Source of the DNA: Lentisphaeria bacterium
GTDB lineage: Bacteria; Verrucomicrobiota; Lentisphaeria; Victivallales; UBA1829
NCBI GenBank assembly: GCA_003526375.1
Contig: DPDG01000089.1
Span: 1 to 49,472, forward strand
Reading direction: 5' to 3'
DNA length: 49,472 nt
The position numbers and the translations under genes were made by a program. The notes beneath the pieces were generated by a model. It had not been told where the DNA came from. It saw only the letters and a program-made list of their open reading frames with translations, and ran no database searches. Shown here piece after piece: positions 43,003 through 49,472 of this stretch; the first letter of the stretch is position 1; each line of letters starts with the position of its first letter.

Positions 43003-43668
43003 TTATAGTAATATTCCTATTTCCATGGGCTTACCACCAAGTGTACCACCATGAAGATGAAACACGCAAGTTGCCATCCGCAATCTGGTCAAACGCAATG
43101 GAAAATTTTATTATTTGTGTGCGCCTCATTGAACGGTCAGACCTCGAATATCCACTTGCATCCACCTTTCCACGGTTGCGGAGAGCCAAGCTCGAGGCAG
43201 TAATGTGCAATCCAGGAGTCCAGATCAAATGCAGGCATTGTGTGCTTCCTGTCGTCATCCGGAACATCCGCCTGAGAGTCTTCACTCTGATATAAGACAA
43301 TATCCTGCAGTTCGCCCGGAGACACAGCCACAATAGCTTGTAGCTAATCCAGAATTCGGGCCATGCGGTGCGGACGCTCAGGGATGGAATCTCCCTTGCA
43401 GCTCATCGTCCCGGGAAGCCGCCAGTTCCGCGCCGGATTGTAAACCGACGTGTCGATTGCGACCTGTTCGGAGGAGGCTTTCGCGATTTCGCCGATCATC
43501 CGGCGTACCAGCTCGCCATCGTCCGCCGGGATCGATCCGGTACATGAGCTGTGCGCCGTTCCCGGAATCGGTCAATACGGGAACGGGCCAGCCAAGCAAG
43601 GAGAGTCCATCGCGGTTCTCGCGGACTTTTGCCAGCGCGGAAACGGAAAGAACGCAGAAAGCCTGCAA
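43003..43668 (-). pseudogene. Decayed phage/plasmid-type DNA primase
   Basis: Three linked pieces of one gene read on the minus strand. The first (from 43668) has GWPVPVLTDSGNGAQLMYRID, the active-site region of plasmid/phage primases. At a CCC run near 43528 the frame shifts, after which EQVAIDTSVYNPARNWRLPG and RPHRMARILD match the same family. An in-frame TAG (43344-43346) interrupts it. Reading on in the same frame gives FDLDSWIAHYCLELGSPQPW and GGCKWIFEV, the next conserved block, then a TGA at 43137. Further frameshifted remnants extend to about 43003. With at least one frameshift and two stops it cannot make a full protein. The 5' end is missing. Confidence 0.85.
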
Positions 43669-43680
43669 TCATGATAAATT

Positions 43681-44076
43681 CAAATTTGTCGCATGATTCC
43701 TAAAACAGCCAAGCCCCAAGAATTCCCGAATTCAACGATACGTGACAAAAAATAGAAAATAAGGAAAGGAGAATTGGAAACTCCTGTCATGCCGTTATCA
43801 GAATCGCCGCAAGAAGAAACAACTCCGCTTATACCGCTATCTCCCGCCCCAAAGAGAGAAGAACAAGGTTCTGTAATTCTTCCGGGCGGGAAGAATCAAA
43901 AAAGACTGTCAAATTCAGTGTAATGTCCCTGTTTTTCAATAACGGCATTATGCAGAAGCAGACAAAAAATGGATGAGTACAGTCCTCATGACATGCCTTT
44001 TGCCATTGCTTCAAAGCCACTCCGAATCGTCAACAGCAAAAAAATATTTTTCAGAAAAAGTCTTCTTTCTGTCCTT
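43681..44076. other. Gene-free stretch between two pseudogenes
   Basis: About 400 bases. The main feature is a long hairpin at 43842-43891: TCCCGCCC with GGGCGGGA, plus nested GAAGAA with TTCTTC. A 44-codon + strand frame (43789-43923) contains the hairpin but has poor ribosome-binding-site spacing. It is probably decayed element sequence. Confidence 0.5.
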
Positions 44077-44715
44077 TCACCAGCCGAGGTCTTTAGCTGT
44101 CAGCCTTGTCTTGCTTCCGACATTTCCGGCGACATAGAGAATGTTGATGGACTTGATGTGACGGAACGCCAGACGGTCCATCGTCGATACAGAAAAACCG
44201 TTGACATATCCGCTGGTCATGCTTTTTCCGACATCGGCAATATGAACAATTGATGACGGATTTTTGACATCCGAAAGCCGTTTCCATCTCGCAGTCCCCC
44301 CCTGATTCGGAGCAACACTATAATTCAGTCCGTAGCTGTTTCTGCGGGCGGACGGCTCCGTTCCATTGACAGCCGGACAACCGTTAATCGACTTCCCTTC
44401 CTGCCAGGAATCGTAATCGGACCAATTGTCCGGATCATTTTCATGAGGCGATTTGACTACCATCACACGGAAAGAACTTCTGTAATCATTCCAGTTCACA
44501 GGTGACGTTTTTGAGGCATCGTAACTGCTCTCAATATTGGCAACGCTGCTGGGAACCATATAATCGTTATAACGCTCGGAATACATGAACGCCGCGATTC
44601 CCCATTGTTTCAAATGATTCAGACAGGCAATTTTATTTGCACTCGCCCGTGCTTTATTCAATGCAGGCAGGAGCATTGAGGCTAAAATTGCGATGATCGC
44701 AATCACGATAATGAA
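44077..44715 (-). pseudogene. 5'-truncated prepilin-like gene
   Basis: Encodes IVIAIIAILASMLLPALNKARASANKI, the second half of a prepilin methylation helix, followed by a pilin-like body and a C-terminal HIKSINILYVAG in which the usual H-x9-DG has Asp changed to Ala. The start codon, leader and FTLIELL half of the helix are missing. Upstream of the break an in-frame TGA and AT-rich sequence take over. It is therefore a truncated relative of the intact genes at 27779 and 28565, cut by a rearrangement or insertion at about 44715. A GTG at 44706 could start translation but would give no leader. Confidence 0.8.
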
Positions 44716-45083
44716 TACTTGTCAAATATACATTTATTCTAAAGGCTAATATACCATTATTCTATATCCAATTCAAGTGCTATTTTCTCGTGCGAAAAGA
44801 TTTTGAAGCATAATTTTCTCAAAATCCCCATAGATATTCCATAGAAATTCAAGAGCAGGTATTTTCGCAATCTTTCTATGATAAAATCTCCTATTAAATC
44901 AGAACTTTCTTTAAAATCAAATTGATTTTATTCCATAGAGTCCTTCAAGAATCTGATATAAAAATCGAGCAACCTGGCAATCGGTAAAAGATTAATTCTT
45001 TCTTTCCGGTGCGGCGTTCGCATTTGCTTTTCCCGCCTTCCTTTTTCCTTATGGAAAGAATCAATCTTCCAGAAAGGTGTAAG
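44716..45083. other. AT-rich region ahead of the element operon
   Basis: Nearly 370 bases without a gene. It holds an imperfect direct repeat (TTCCATAGA then TTCAAGA at 44837-44854 and again at 44931-44950), a 19-bp palindrome TAAAATCAA-A-TTGATTTTA (44912-44930), and a long hairpin (44990-45066) that ends just before the first ribosome binding site. It is the natural place for the operon promoter and its control. Confidence 0.55.
44990..45066 (+). promoter_or_regulatory. Leader hairpin before the first element gene
   Basis: GATTAATTCTTTC (44990-45002) pairs with GAAAGAATCAATC (45054-45066), 12 of 13 bases. It encloses a GC-rich inner segment (GGCG with CGCC) and is followed by AGAAAGGTG and the ATG at 45084. 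Confidence 0.5.
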
Positions 45084-45350
45084 ATGAGTAAAGAAGACAA
45101 AACAATTGTGCTGCTGATTACGGCAGAGAAGCGGCAAAGTGGAACGCAGAGTCTGACGGAATATTCGGGTATCTTTGCGGCGGAACGTGAAGCCTTGAAT
45201 GAAACCGAAAAGAATGTCTTTGACATGGTTCGTGAGCGTCCCGACTGCTGGAGTTTGGGGTGTGTGACTGGCTATCCCGAATCTCTTTTTACGGAGGTCG
45301 AGCGGGAAGCTCTCCGGAATCACGGGATCGGCAAACGGTTTTCAATGTAA
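45084..45350 (+). CDS. Unknown small protein, mobile-element operon gene 1
   Basis: An 88-residue charged, soluble protein (MSKEDKTIVLLITAEKRQSG...) with no membrane segment and no recognised domain. Residues about 25-45 are a likely helix (FAAEREALNETEKNVFDMV). The start is set by AGAAAGGTG seven bases upstream. It is the first gene of a co-directional set that reaches the window end. No function is assigned. Confidence 0.65.
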   Translation: MSKEDKTIVLLITAEKRQSGTQSLTEYSGIFAAEREALNETEKNVFDMVRERPDCWSLGCVTGYPESLFTEVEREALRNHGIGKRFSM

Positions 45351-45364
45351 GAAAGGAGGCAATC

Positions 45365-45682
45365 ATGTCATTGAACTGGGACATCAGCAAGGTCAGGAAT
45401 TGGCAGAAGAAACAGGAAAAAGACGGTCATACGTTGGAATGTCTGATCTGGGCGAGCCTTACCATCGGAATGGGTGATCTGAATGAAAAGACCGCAAAAG
45501 AGTTTCTTTATCGTTTGAATCGCTATTCCCGTGAAGTCGGAGCGATCGCGACTTATCCAAACGGCAGAATTGTCGTCTGGACGCTTGCCAGAGTAAAACC
45601 GTGGTTCGGGCTGCATACCAATGTCCGGACGATTTCAAACAGCGCATTCGACAAACTTGTCCGGGAACGTTCCGGACGCTGA
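45365..45682 (+). CDS. Unknown small protein, mobile-element operon gene 2
   Basis: A 105-residue soluble protein behind a near-consensus AAAGGAGG site. It contains LECLIWASLTIGMGDLNEKTAKEF and NGRIVVWTLARVKPWFGLHTNV. The pattern (helix, then two strands) suggests a compact alpha/beta fold. No known family is recognised. It lies 14 bases after gene 1. Confidence 0.7.
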   Translation: MSLNWDISKVRNWQKKQEKDGHTLECLIWASLTIGMGDLNEKTAKEFLYRLNRYSREVGAIATYPNGRIVVWTLARVKPWFGLHTNVRTISNSAFDKLVRERSGR

Positions 45683-45699
45683 AAATGGAGGATTATATC

Positions 45700-46470
45700 A
45701 TGCAGGTTATGCACATGAACTGGAAAACCGGGAAGATGGAGCCGTGCGTGGAACATCGTCTGGAACGGGGACAGATTGTTATGGGAATTGATTGTCCATC
45801 CCATGAATACGACGGCGTTGTTCTTGAGCGTGTGGAGAATGGGAAATGGGGTACTTCCTGTCGGATTCTCTGGATTGATGATCTGCGGGTATCCGGTCAT
45901 CAGTTTATCAAACCGATTACGGAACGCTTTGGCATCGGCGTCTATTTTTACCCCGGCAAACTGATGCCGGAAGAGAAGATCGCTGAACTCGAAAAACGTT
46001 TTCTGGAAAAAGAGAGAGCCGAAGCACTTGAAGCCGAAAAACGCCGGATCGAAAATGAACGCCTGGCTGTAATCGGCAAGGAACATTTTGCCGATGCGAT
46101 CAAAAAACATGGAAAGCCTGTGGCATTGATCCTGGCCGTAGAGCATGAAGACGTTTCGGATTTGCAAACCGATTACTTCGACTATCGAACAGTCCGGACT
46201 GTGGTGTTGGCATTTTCAAAACACAAGCGGAATTTGTTTCCGGAAATGCGCAAGGCTGCGTTAAACAGCGATATTCCGGAAATCCGGAAGCTGGCGACGG
46301 CTCCTGCCGACTGGGAGAATCGTGAGGACTATTCCGGTGGACACGGTTACTATCTTGCGGAAAGCAAATACAGCGGCTGGTCCATTGAAAAAATTCCGCT
46401 TTATAATGATGAACAGGTGAAACGTTTCTACTGCAATGCGGGGAAGCCGGGAGGCTTCTGTGCAAAATAA
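45700..46470 (+). CDS. Unknown protein with coiled-coil, element gene 3
   Basis: A 256-residue protein. Residues 1-80 are a beta-rich start (HRLERGQIVMGIDCPSHEYDG). Residues about 87-130 form a charged helix likely to be a coiled coil (EEKIAELEKRFLEKERAEAL). The remainder includes DYFDYRTVRTVVLAFSKHKR and a C-terminal YSGGHGYYLAESKYSGW block. The start behind GGAGG at 45700 is preferred to an ATG 15 bases upstream that overlaps the site. Proteins with this C-terminal look occur as hypotheticals on gut conjugative elements; I cannot assign a function. It is followed by a structured gap (46478-46550). Confidence 0.7.
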   Translation: MQVMHMNWKTGKMEPCVEHRLERGQIVMGIDCPSHEYDGVVLERVENGKWGTSCRILWIDDLRVSGHQFIKPITERFGIGVYFYPGKLMPEEKIAELEKRFLEKERAEALEAEKRRIENERLAVIGKEHFADAIKKHGKPVALILAVEHEDVSDLQTDYFDYRTVRTVVLAFSKHKRNLFPEMRKAALNSDIPEIRKLATAPADWENREDYSGGHGYYLAESKYSGWSIEKIPLYNDEQVKRFYCNAGKPGGFCAK

Positions 46471-46477
46471 GCGGTTG

Positions 46478-46550
46478 TTGTTTGTTTTGCTGGATTGTCC
46501 CGACGAAGTACTAACGTCTGAAACAGTCCGGCTTCTTTGTGTCCAAACAA
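46478..46550 (+). promoter_or_regulatory. Structured leader, copy A
   Basis: Three nested stems: outer TTGTTTG/CAAACAA, middle GCTGGATTGT/ACAGTCCGGC (10 pairs with two G-U in RNA), inner GACG/CGTC. It ends 4-5 bases before the ribosome binding site GGAAAGG of the next gene. The same plan is found at 48633-48702. Confidence 0.65.
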
Positions 46551-46563
46551 GAACGGAAAGGTG

Positions 46564-46932
46564 ATGAAAATGGGAATGATTGAAATAGAAATTGAGTTCA
46601 ATGAATTACGGAAACGCAACATTGTGCGATTCGACAGAAATGACGATTGGCATCCGTATCTGCTTGTCAATACGGATCGTGCGTATTTCGATCTGAACGG
46701 CAACAAAATCTCTGTTCTCAGCCGGGATTTCAGCCTGTGCCGGGATATGGCGCAGGTCAAGCGGGAACAGAACTACTGGAGCCGGCTACACCGGAAAAAA
46801 GAATATGCCGATCAGAGGAAAATCTACCGGATTCTTCTTGAACGGTTCGGTCAGATTGATCGCGATTGGCACTCCATCGAAGTTTCCGAAGAGAAATTCA
46901 TTGCGGAATATAAAAGAAGAAATCGGAGGTGA
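46564..46932 (+). CDS. Unknown small protein, element gene 4
   Basis: A 122-residue, strongly basic and charged protein (IEIEIEFNELRKRNIVRF at the start, EEKFIAEYKRRNRR at the end) containing VLSRDFSLCRDMAQVKREQNYW. A second ATG two codons in is equally possible. It could bind nucleic acid, judging by charge only. It is the first gene after structured leader A. No family is recognised. Confidence 0.65.
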   Translation: MKMGMIEIEIEFNELRKRNIVRFDRNDDWHPYLLVNTDRAYFDLNGNKISVLSRDFSLCRDMAQVKREQNYWSRLHRKKEYADQRKIYRILLERFGQIDRDWHSIEVSEEKFIAEYKRRNRR

Positions 46933-46935
46933 AAA

Positions 46936-47199
46936 ATGAAGGTCTGCAAAGCCTATCTGAAGGCCCGCGCCGCATGGAAACGTCGGTATGCCGAACTGGA
47001 ACGGCATTATGAGGAAGCGGAACGCACAGAACAATGGGATCGTGCGGAACGTATCGGGGAAGCGTTGGCTGAGATGGAACAGCATTCCGGTTTCAAAAAG
47101 TGCTATTCCTGCGGCAGAAAAGGCTGTCCGGCGCACTTCGACGGCTTCGTGTCGTGGGAGCCGATGGACGAAATGACAGCTCAAATTCAATTAGACTAA
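46936..47199 (+). CDS. Small helical protein with zinc-knuckle-like motif, element gene 5
   Basis: An 87-residue protein. Residues 1-50 are a charged helix (RRYAELERHYEEAERTEQW). Then CYSCGRKGCPAHFDG gives C-x2-C-x4-C with a following His, a plausible zinc site. It lies three bases after gene 4 and is preceded by GGAGGTG. A DNA- or RNA-binding accessory role is possible but only inferred. Confidence 0.68.
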   Translation: MKVCKAYLKARAAWKRRYAELERHYEEAERTEQWDRAERIGEALAEMEQHSGFKKCYSCGRKGCPAHFDGFVSWEPMDEMTAQIQLD

Positions 47200-47218
47200 C
47201 ACGAAGGACGATGATGTT

Positions 47219-47914
47219 ATGGCAAACAATCAGTTCAAACCGGATTATTTCAAAGTCAGTTACAGTATCCACACGCCAAGCTATTATCGTCCGGAAGACA
47301 ACGGACTCGGTTTTCGGAGCGAAGCGGAAAGTATGGCATTTTTTGCCGACTGTGAGCGGGTATTCAGGATTGGCGGCTGGAAAATTGAACACGGTTATGC
47401 CGTCAACGGCAAATCCAGCCTGTATCTGCATCCGCAGCAGTTCCTCGGAACCATCCATGGGGAACTGGTCGATGCTGTTCCGGAACTCATTGCTCAAGCA
47501 GCGTTATTTCAGTTTCAGCAGAATGGCAAACGGATTATTGAGGAAATTTACGACATCACGGTGGAGCAGCAGCGGGAGTACATTGCAGCAAAACGTCCGG
47601 AAATTGAAGCGGAACTTCTCAAGGCATTCCGGACTTCACAGCGGAAGCTGTATCATGATCCGGGCGGTCTGCTGTGGTGGAATATCGAGTTGCCGATTGG
47701 ACGGAAATACGGACTTCCGGCAGTTGACGAGCAGGTCAACAATACGGCCGGTCACTATGTTTCCGAAGTGTTCGCCTCACTGATTGCAAGCGGTCAGATT
47801 ATTCAGAAGACGATCAACGGCAAACCGGTATATCGAACCGTCATGAAATGTGAACTGCCGGCGTCCCGGAAGAAGCCTGTGATATCTTCTCCGGACATTC
47901 CGGAACTGTTTTGA
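47219..47914 (+). CDS. Unknown protein, element gene 6
   Basis: A 231-residue protein starting MANNQFKPDYFKVSYSIHTP. It contains RIGGWKIEHGYAVNGKSSLYLHPQQF, a segment style seen in hypothetical proteins of large gut mobile elements. The C-terminal half is helical and ends VYRTVMKCELPASRKKP. It could include a winged-helix-like region (HYVSEVFASLIASGQIIQKT with a NGKPVYR wing), but this is tentative. It is followed by a gene with a strong AAGGAGG site. Confidence 0.7.
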   Translation: MANNQFKPDYFKVSYSIHTPSYYRPEDNGLGFRSEAESMAFFADCERVFRIGGWKIEHGYAVNGKSSLYLHPQQFLGTIHGELVDAVPELIAQAALFQFQQNGKRIIEEIYDITVEQQREYIAAKRPEIEAELLKAFRTSQRKLYHDPGGLLWWNIELPIGRKYGLPAVDEQVNNTAGHYVSEVFASLIASGQIIQKTINGKPVYRTVMKCELPASRKKPVISSPDIPELF

Positions 47915-47949
47915 ATTTATCCAATCCCAAAATCAAGGAGGTCGCAAAC

Positions 47950-48624
47950 ATGAGCGAAACATCGAAAATCTTTGGACATTTCAATGTCCGTATCCTACGC
48001 AAAGGTGAGAAATACGGTCTTGAAGACTGTCTCACCCATAAGGAACGCAAACCGCTGGTCGAATTCTACGATTACCGACACCGGAACGACAAGGAGTGGA
48101 AACGCGGTCAGTTCGTTTCACGTTACTATGCGGAAACGATTCTGAAACACGATCTGAACTTCGGTCTCTCGCTGGATGGCGGTGTTCCGGAATGGACGGT
48201 TTCTGCTGATTATATGCGGAAAATTCTCGCATGGCTCCGGCAGGAACTCCGGGCGGACGAGCTGCCGAAACTGTCCGATCAGCTGGCAGAGGATAATTTT
48301 GGTCAGTATGCGTTGCGGATTGAGGCAAACAGACTCTGCAATCAATATGCCCGCGCATTGATTCGCGTCATGCACAATGAAAACAACGGAGTCTGCTGGC
48401 TTGGTAAATTAAACCCGGATTTCGGCGAACAGCGTCCCGGACTGCAAAAATATACGCACGGCATGGTCCATAACTTTTCCTGCGATCTGGTTCTTCCGGA
48501 ATTTGATATTGAAATCGACCGGATGCTTCGGGAATATCGTGCCTCTCCGGGAAAAGTTCAACTGATTGAAAAGATCAGGGATCATGTCAAGGAACTCCAG
48601 GGACATTGGGTTTACTGGAGTTGA
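47950..48624 (+). CDS. Unknown protein, element gene 7
   Basis: A 224-residue soluble protein (MSETSKIFGHFNVRIL...). The start at 47950 follows AAGGAGG; an in-frame ATG 39 bases upstream is not preceded by a site. The first part reads VRILRKGEKYGLEDCLTHKERKPLVEFYDYRH and the end is a helix-rich segment. No family is recognised. Structured leader B follows directly. Confidence 0.7.
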   Translation: MSETSKIFGHFNVRILRKGEKYGLEDCLTHKERKPLVEFYDYRHRNDKEWKRGQFVSRYYAETILKHDLNFGLSLDGGVPEWTVSADYMRKILAWLRQELRADELPKLSDQLAEDNFGQYALRIEANRLCNQYARALIRVMHNENNGVCWLGKLNPDFGEQRPGLQKYTHGMVHNFSCDLVLPEFDIEIDRMLREYRASPGKVQLIEKIRDHVKELQGHWVYWS

Positions 48625-48632
48625 TATAACGT

Positions 48633-48702
48633 TTTGTTCGACTTGCCGCGCTTTCGGAAGTTCATTCCAACTTCCGGCGCGGCTCTTTTGTGCTCGAACA
48701 AA
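48633..48702 (+). promoter_or_regulatory. Structured leader, copy B
   Basis: Three nested perfect stems: outer TTTGTTCGA/TCGAACAAA (9 bp), middle GCCGCGC/GCGCGGC (7 bp), inner GGAAGTT/AACTTCC (7 bp). The 3' side GGCTCTTTTGTG parallels GGCTTCTTTGTG of copy A. It ends just before the AAAGGAG of the next gene. Confidence 0.7.
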
Positions 48703-48726
48703 CCATTGAAAGGAGTTGAAAGAAAG

Positions 48727-49176
48727 ATGGAAACGTATCAGGACTTGAAAGCGCGCCATGAAAAGGAAGTGAATGCCCTGCCGCTTGGCTTTGCTTTTTC
48801 GGAAGAACAGTTTGAGGAGATGAAACTCAAACTTGGCGTCAAAGAAAACAGTGAACTCTATCGCCTTGGCAACACCGGAGGTTTCTACCGGAAAGTGGAT
48901 TCGGAACTGATTCACGACACGTTCAAACGTCATGCAGAGGAACGCAAAAACGCGATTTTCTCCAAATCCGGAATCAATGCCAAGTATGTTCAGAGCATGT
49001 TTTATTATGAAATGTGCAATCACGAATTTGGCATCAACTGGGATGGAAAGGCTGAGGTCTTATCCGCTTGCGACCTCACCGAAAAGCAACTGGACTCCAT
49101 TCCTGAACTGAAACAGGCATGGAATGCTGCGAAAAAACAGTATGATACCGCCGCCGAGAAAAACGGCTGGTTTTAA
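48727..49176 (+). CDS. Unknown conserved-type protein, element gene 8
   Basis: A 149-residue soluble protein. The opening METYQDLKARHEKEVNALPLGFAFSEEQFEEM resembles a family of hypotheticals common on integrative elements of gut bacteria. It ends in ELKQAWNAAKKQYDTAAEKNGWF. The start at 48727 is chosen for the family-like N-terminus; the GGAG is about nine bases away. It is preceded by structured leader B. No function is known to me. Confidence 0.72.
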   Translation: METYQDLKARHEKEVNALPLGFAFSEEQFEEMKLKLGVKENSELYRLGNTGGFYRKVDSELIHDTFKRHAEERKNAIFSKSGINAKYVQSMFYYEMCNHEFGINWDGKAEVLSACDLTEKQLDSIPELKQAWNAAKKQYDTAAEKNGWF

Positions 49177-49210
49177 TCATAAAAATTCAAATCGAAAGGA
49201 TTATAACATC

Positions 49211-49472
49211 ATGAAAATCGTATCTGAGTTGCTCGTCAGCGTGATCGAAGATCATGCGGAAATCCGTCATGACTATTCCGGACGCGGAATGTTCGGTGAA
49301 AAATGTTTCGGATTTGTCGTAGAAAATCCGGAAGCTGCCATCGCCGAAATTCAAGCAGACATTAACGGCATTTACGAACCGGAGGAACTGCGGCAGGAAT
49401 TTTCTGAACTGCTTCAGCATAGTCGTCGCGACAGTATGGGATTCGATGCGATTCTCTACTTTCCCGGCTATC
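49211..49472 (+). CDS. Unknown protein, element gene 9 (cut by window end)
   Basis: An open frame from ATG 49211 (MKIVSELLVSVIEDHAEIRH) runs to the window edge with no stop: 87 complete codons seen. CGAAAGGA precedes it. FGFVVENPEAAIAEIQADIN suggests an alpha/beta protein. No family is recognised. Confidence 0.65.
   Translation, partial: MKIVSELLVSVIEDHAEIRHDYSGRGMFGEKCFGFVVENPEAAIAEIQADINGIYEPEELRQEFSELLQHSRRDSMGFDAILYFPGY

Noticed and set aside
43137..43331. Minus-strand frame starting with a RhuM-like DIVLYQSED segment
   Set aside because: It is in the same frame as the primase relic, separated only by a TAG. FDLDSWIAHY and the following PQPW/GGCKW blocks fit the primase family better.
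43789..43923. 44-codon + strand frame
   Set aside because: The GGAGA site is about 14-16 bases away and the frame is filled by a hairpin; not supported as a gene.
1..49472. CRISPR array, rRNA or tmRNA
   Set aside because: No regularly spaced direct repeats, no cas genes and no rRNA or tmRNA signatures were seen.

Overview
The window most resembles a chromosome segment of a gut-type Lentisphaerota bacterium (Victivallis-like). This rests on three things: short prepilin-like proteins with an N-terminal methylation helix and a C-terminal H-x9-DG motif, FAD-dependent oxidoreductases beside carbohydrate genes, and a citramalate/isopropylmalate-synthase-type enzyme of the kind seen in Bacteroides. 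The assignment is an inference from gene content; there is no rRNA here to confirm it.

Layout. 1-2508 holds acetate kinase and a WYL regulator. 2572-2711 is a promoter plus a compact structured RNA candidate that fits no adjacent gene. 2732-9192 (minus) carries a MarC membrane protein and a 1914-residue hybrid sensor kinase. 9463-12040 carries FabK, a GNAT acetyltransferase and a TIGR04325-type methyltransferase. 12775-17755 (minus) is a citramalate-synthase-like enzyme, then an operon of two FAD proteins and an IclR regulator with a likely operator. 18050-20747 (minus) is homoserine dehydrogenase plus an ectoine-type aspartokinase. 20942-25949 holds a secreted protein, a zinc-ribbon protein, PyrE and SecA. 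26030-33794 is an accessory carbohydrate locus: a GntR/LacI-like regulator with an apparently permuted SGNH domain, two pilin-like proteins, a large secreted glycosidase-like protein and an FAD oxidoreductase. 33836-41772 is housekeeping: MetX/MetW, PurC, L21, a TIM-barrel isomerase, RsmB, ProC and RlmI. 41773-42556 holds two small unknown genes.

From tRNA-Pro(GGG) at 42890 onward the window changes character. Next to the tRNA lies a decayed phage/plasmid primase gene, then a 5'-truncated prepilin gene, then a co-directional series of small unknown genes with strong ribosome binding sites (45084 to the window end). This looks like cargo of an integrated element. Two of its gaps carry nested hairpins of matching architecture directly before the next ribosome binding site.

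The strongest unexplained signals are the free-standing RNA at 2608-2711, the permuted SGNH domain in the 26137-27777 regulator, and the repeated structured leaders in the mobile-element operon.
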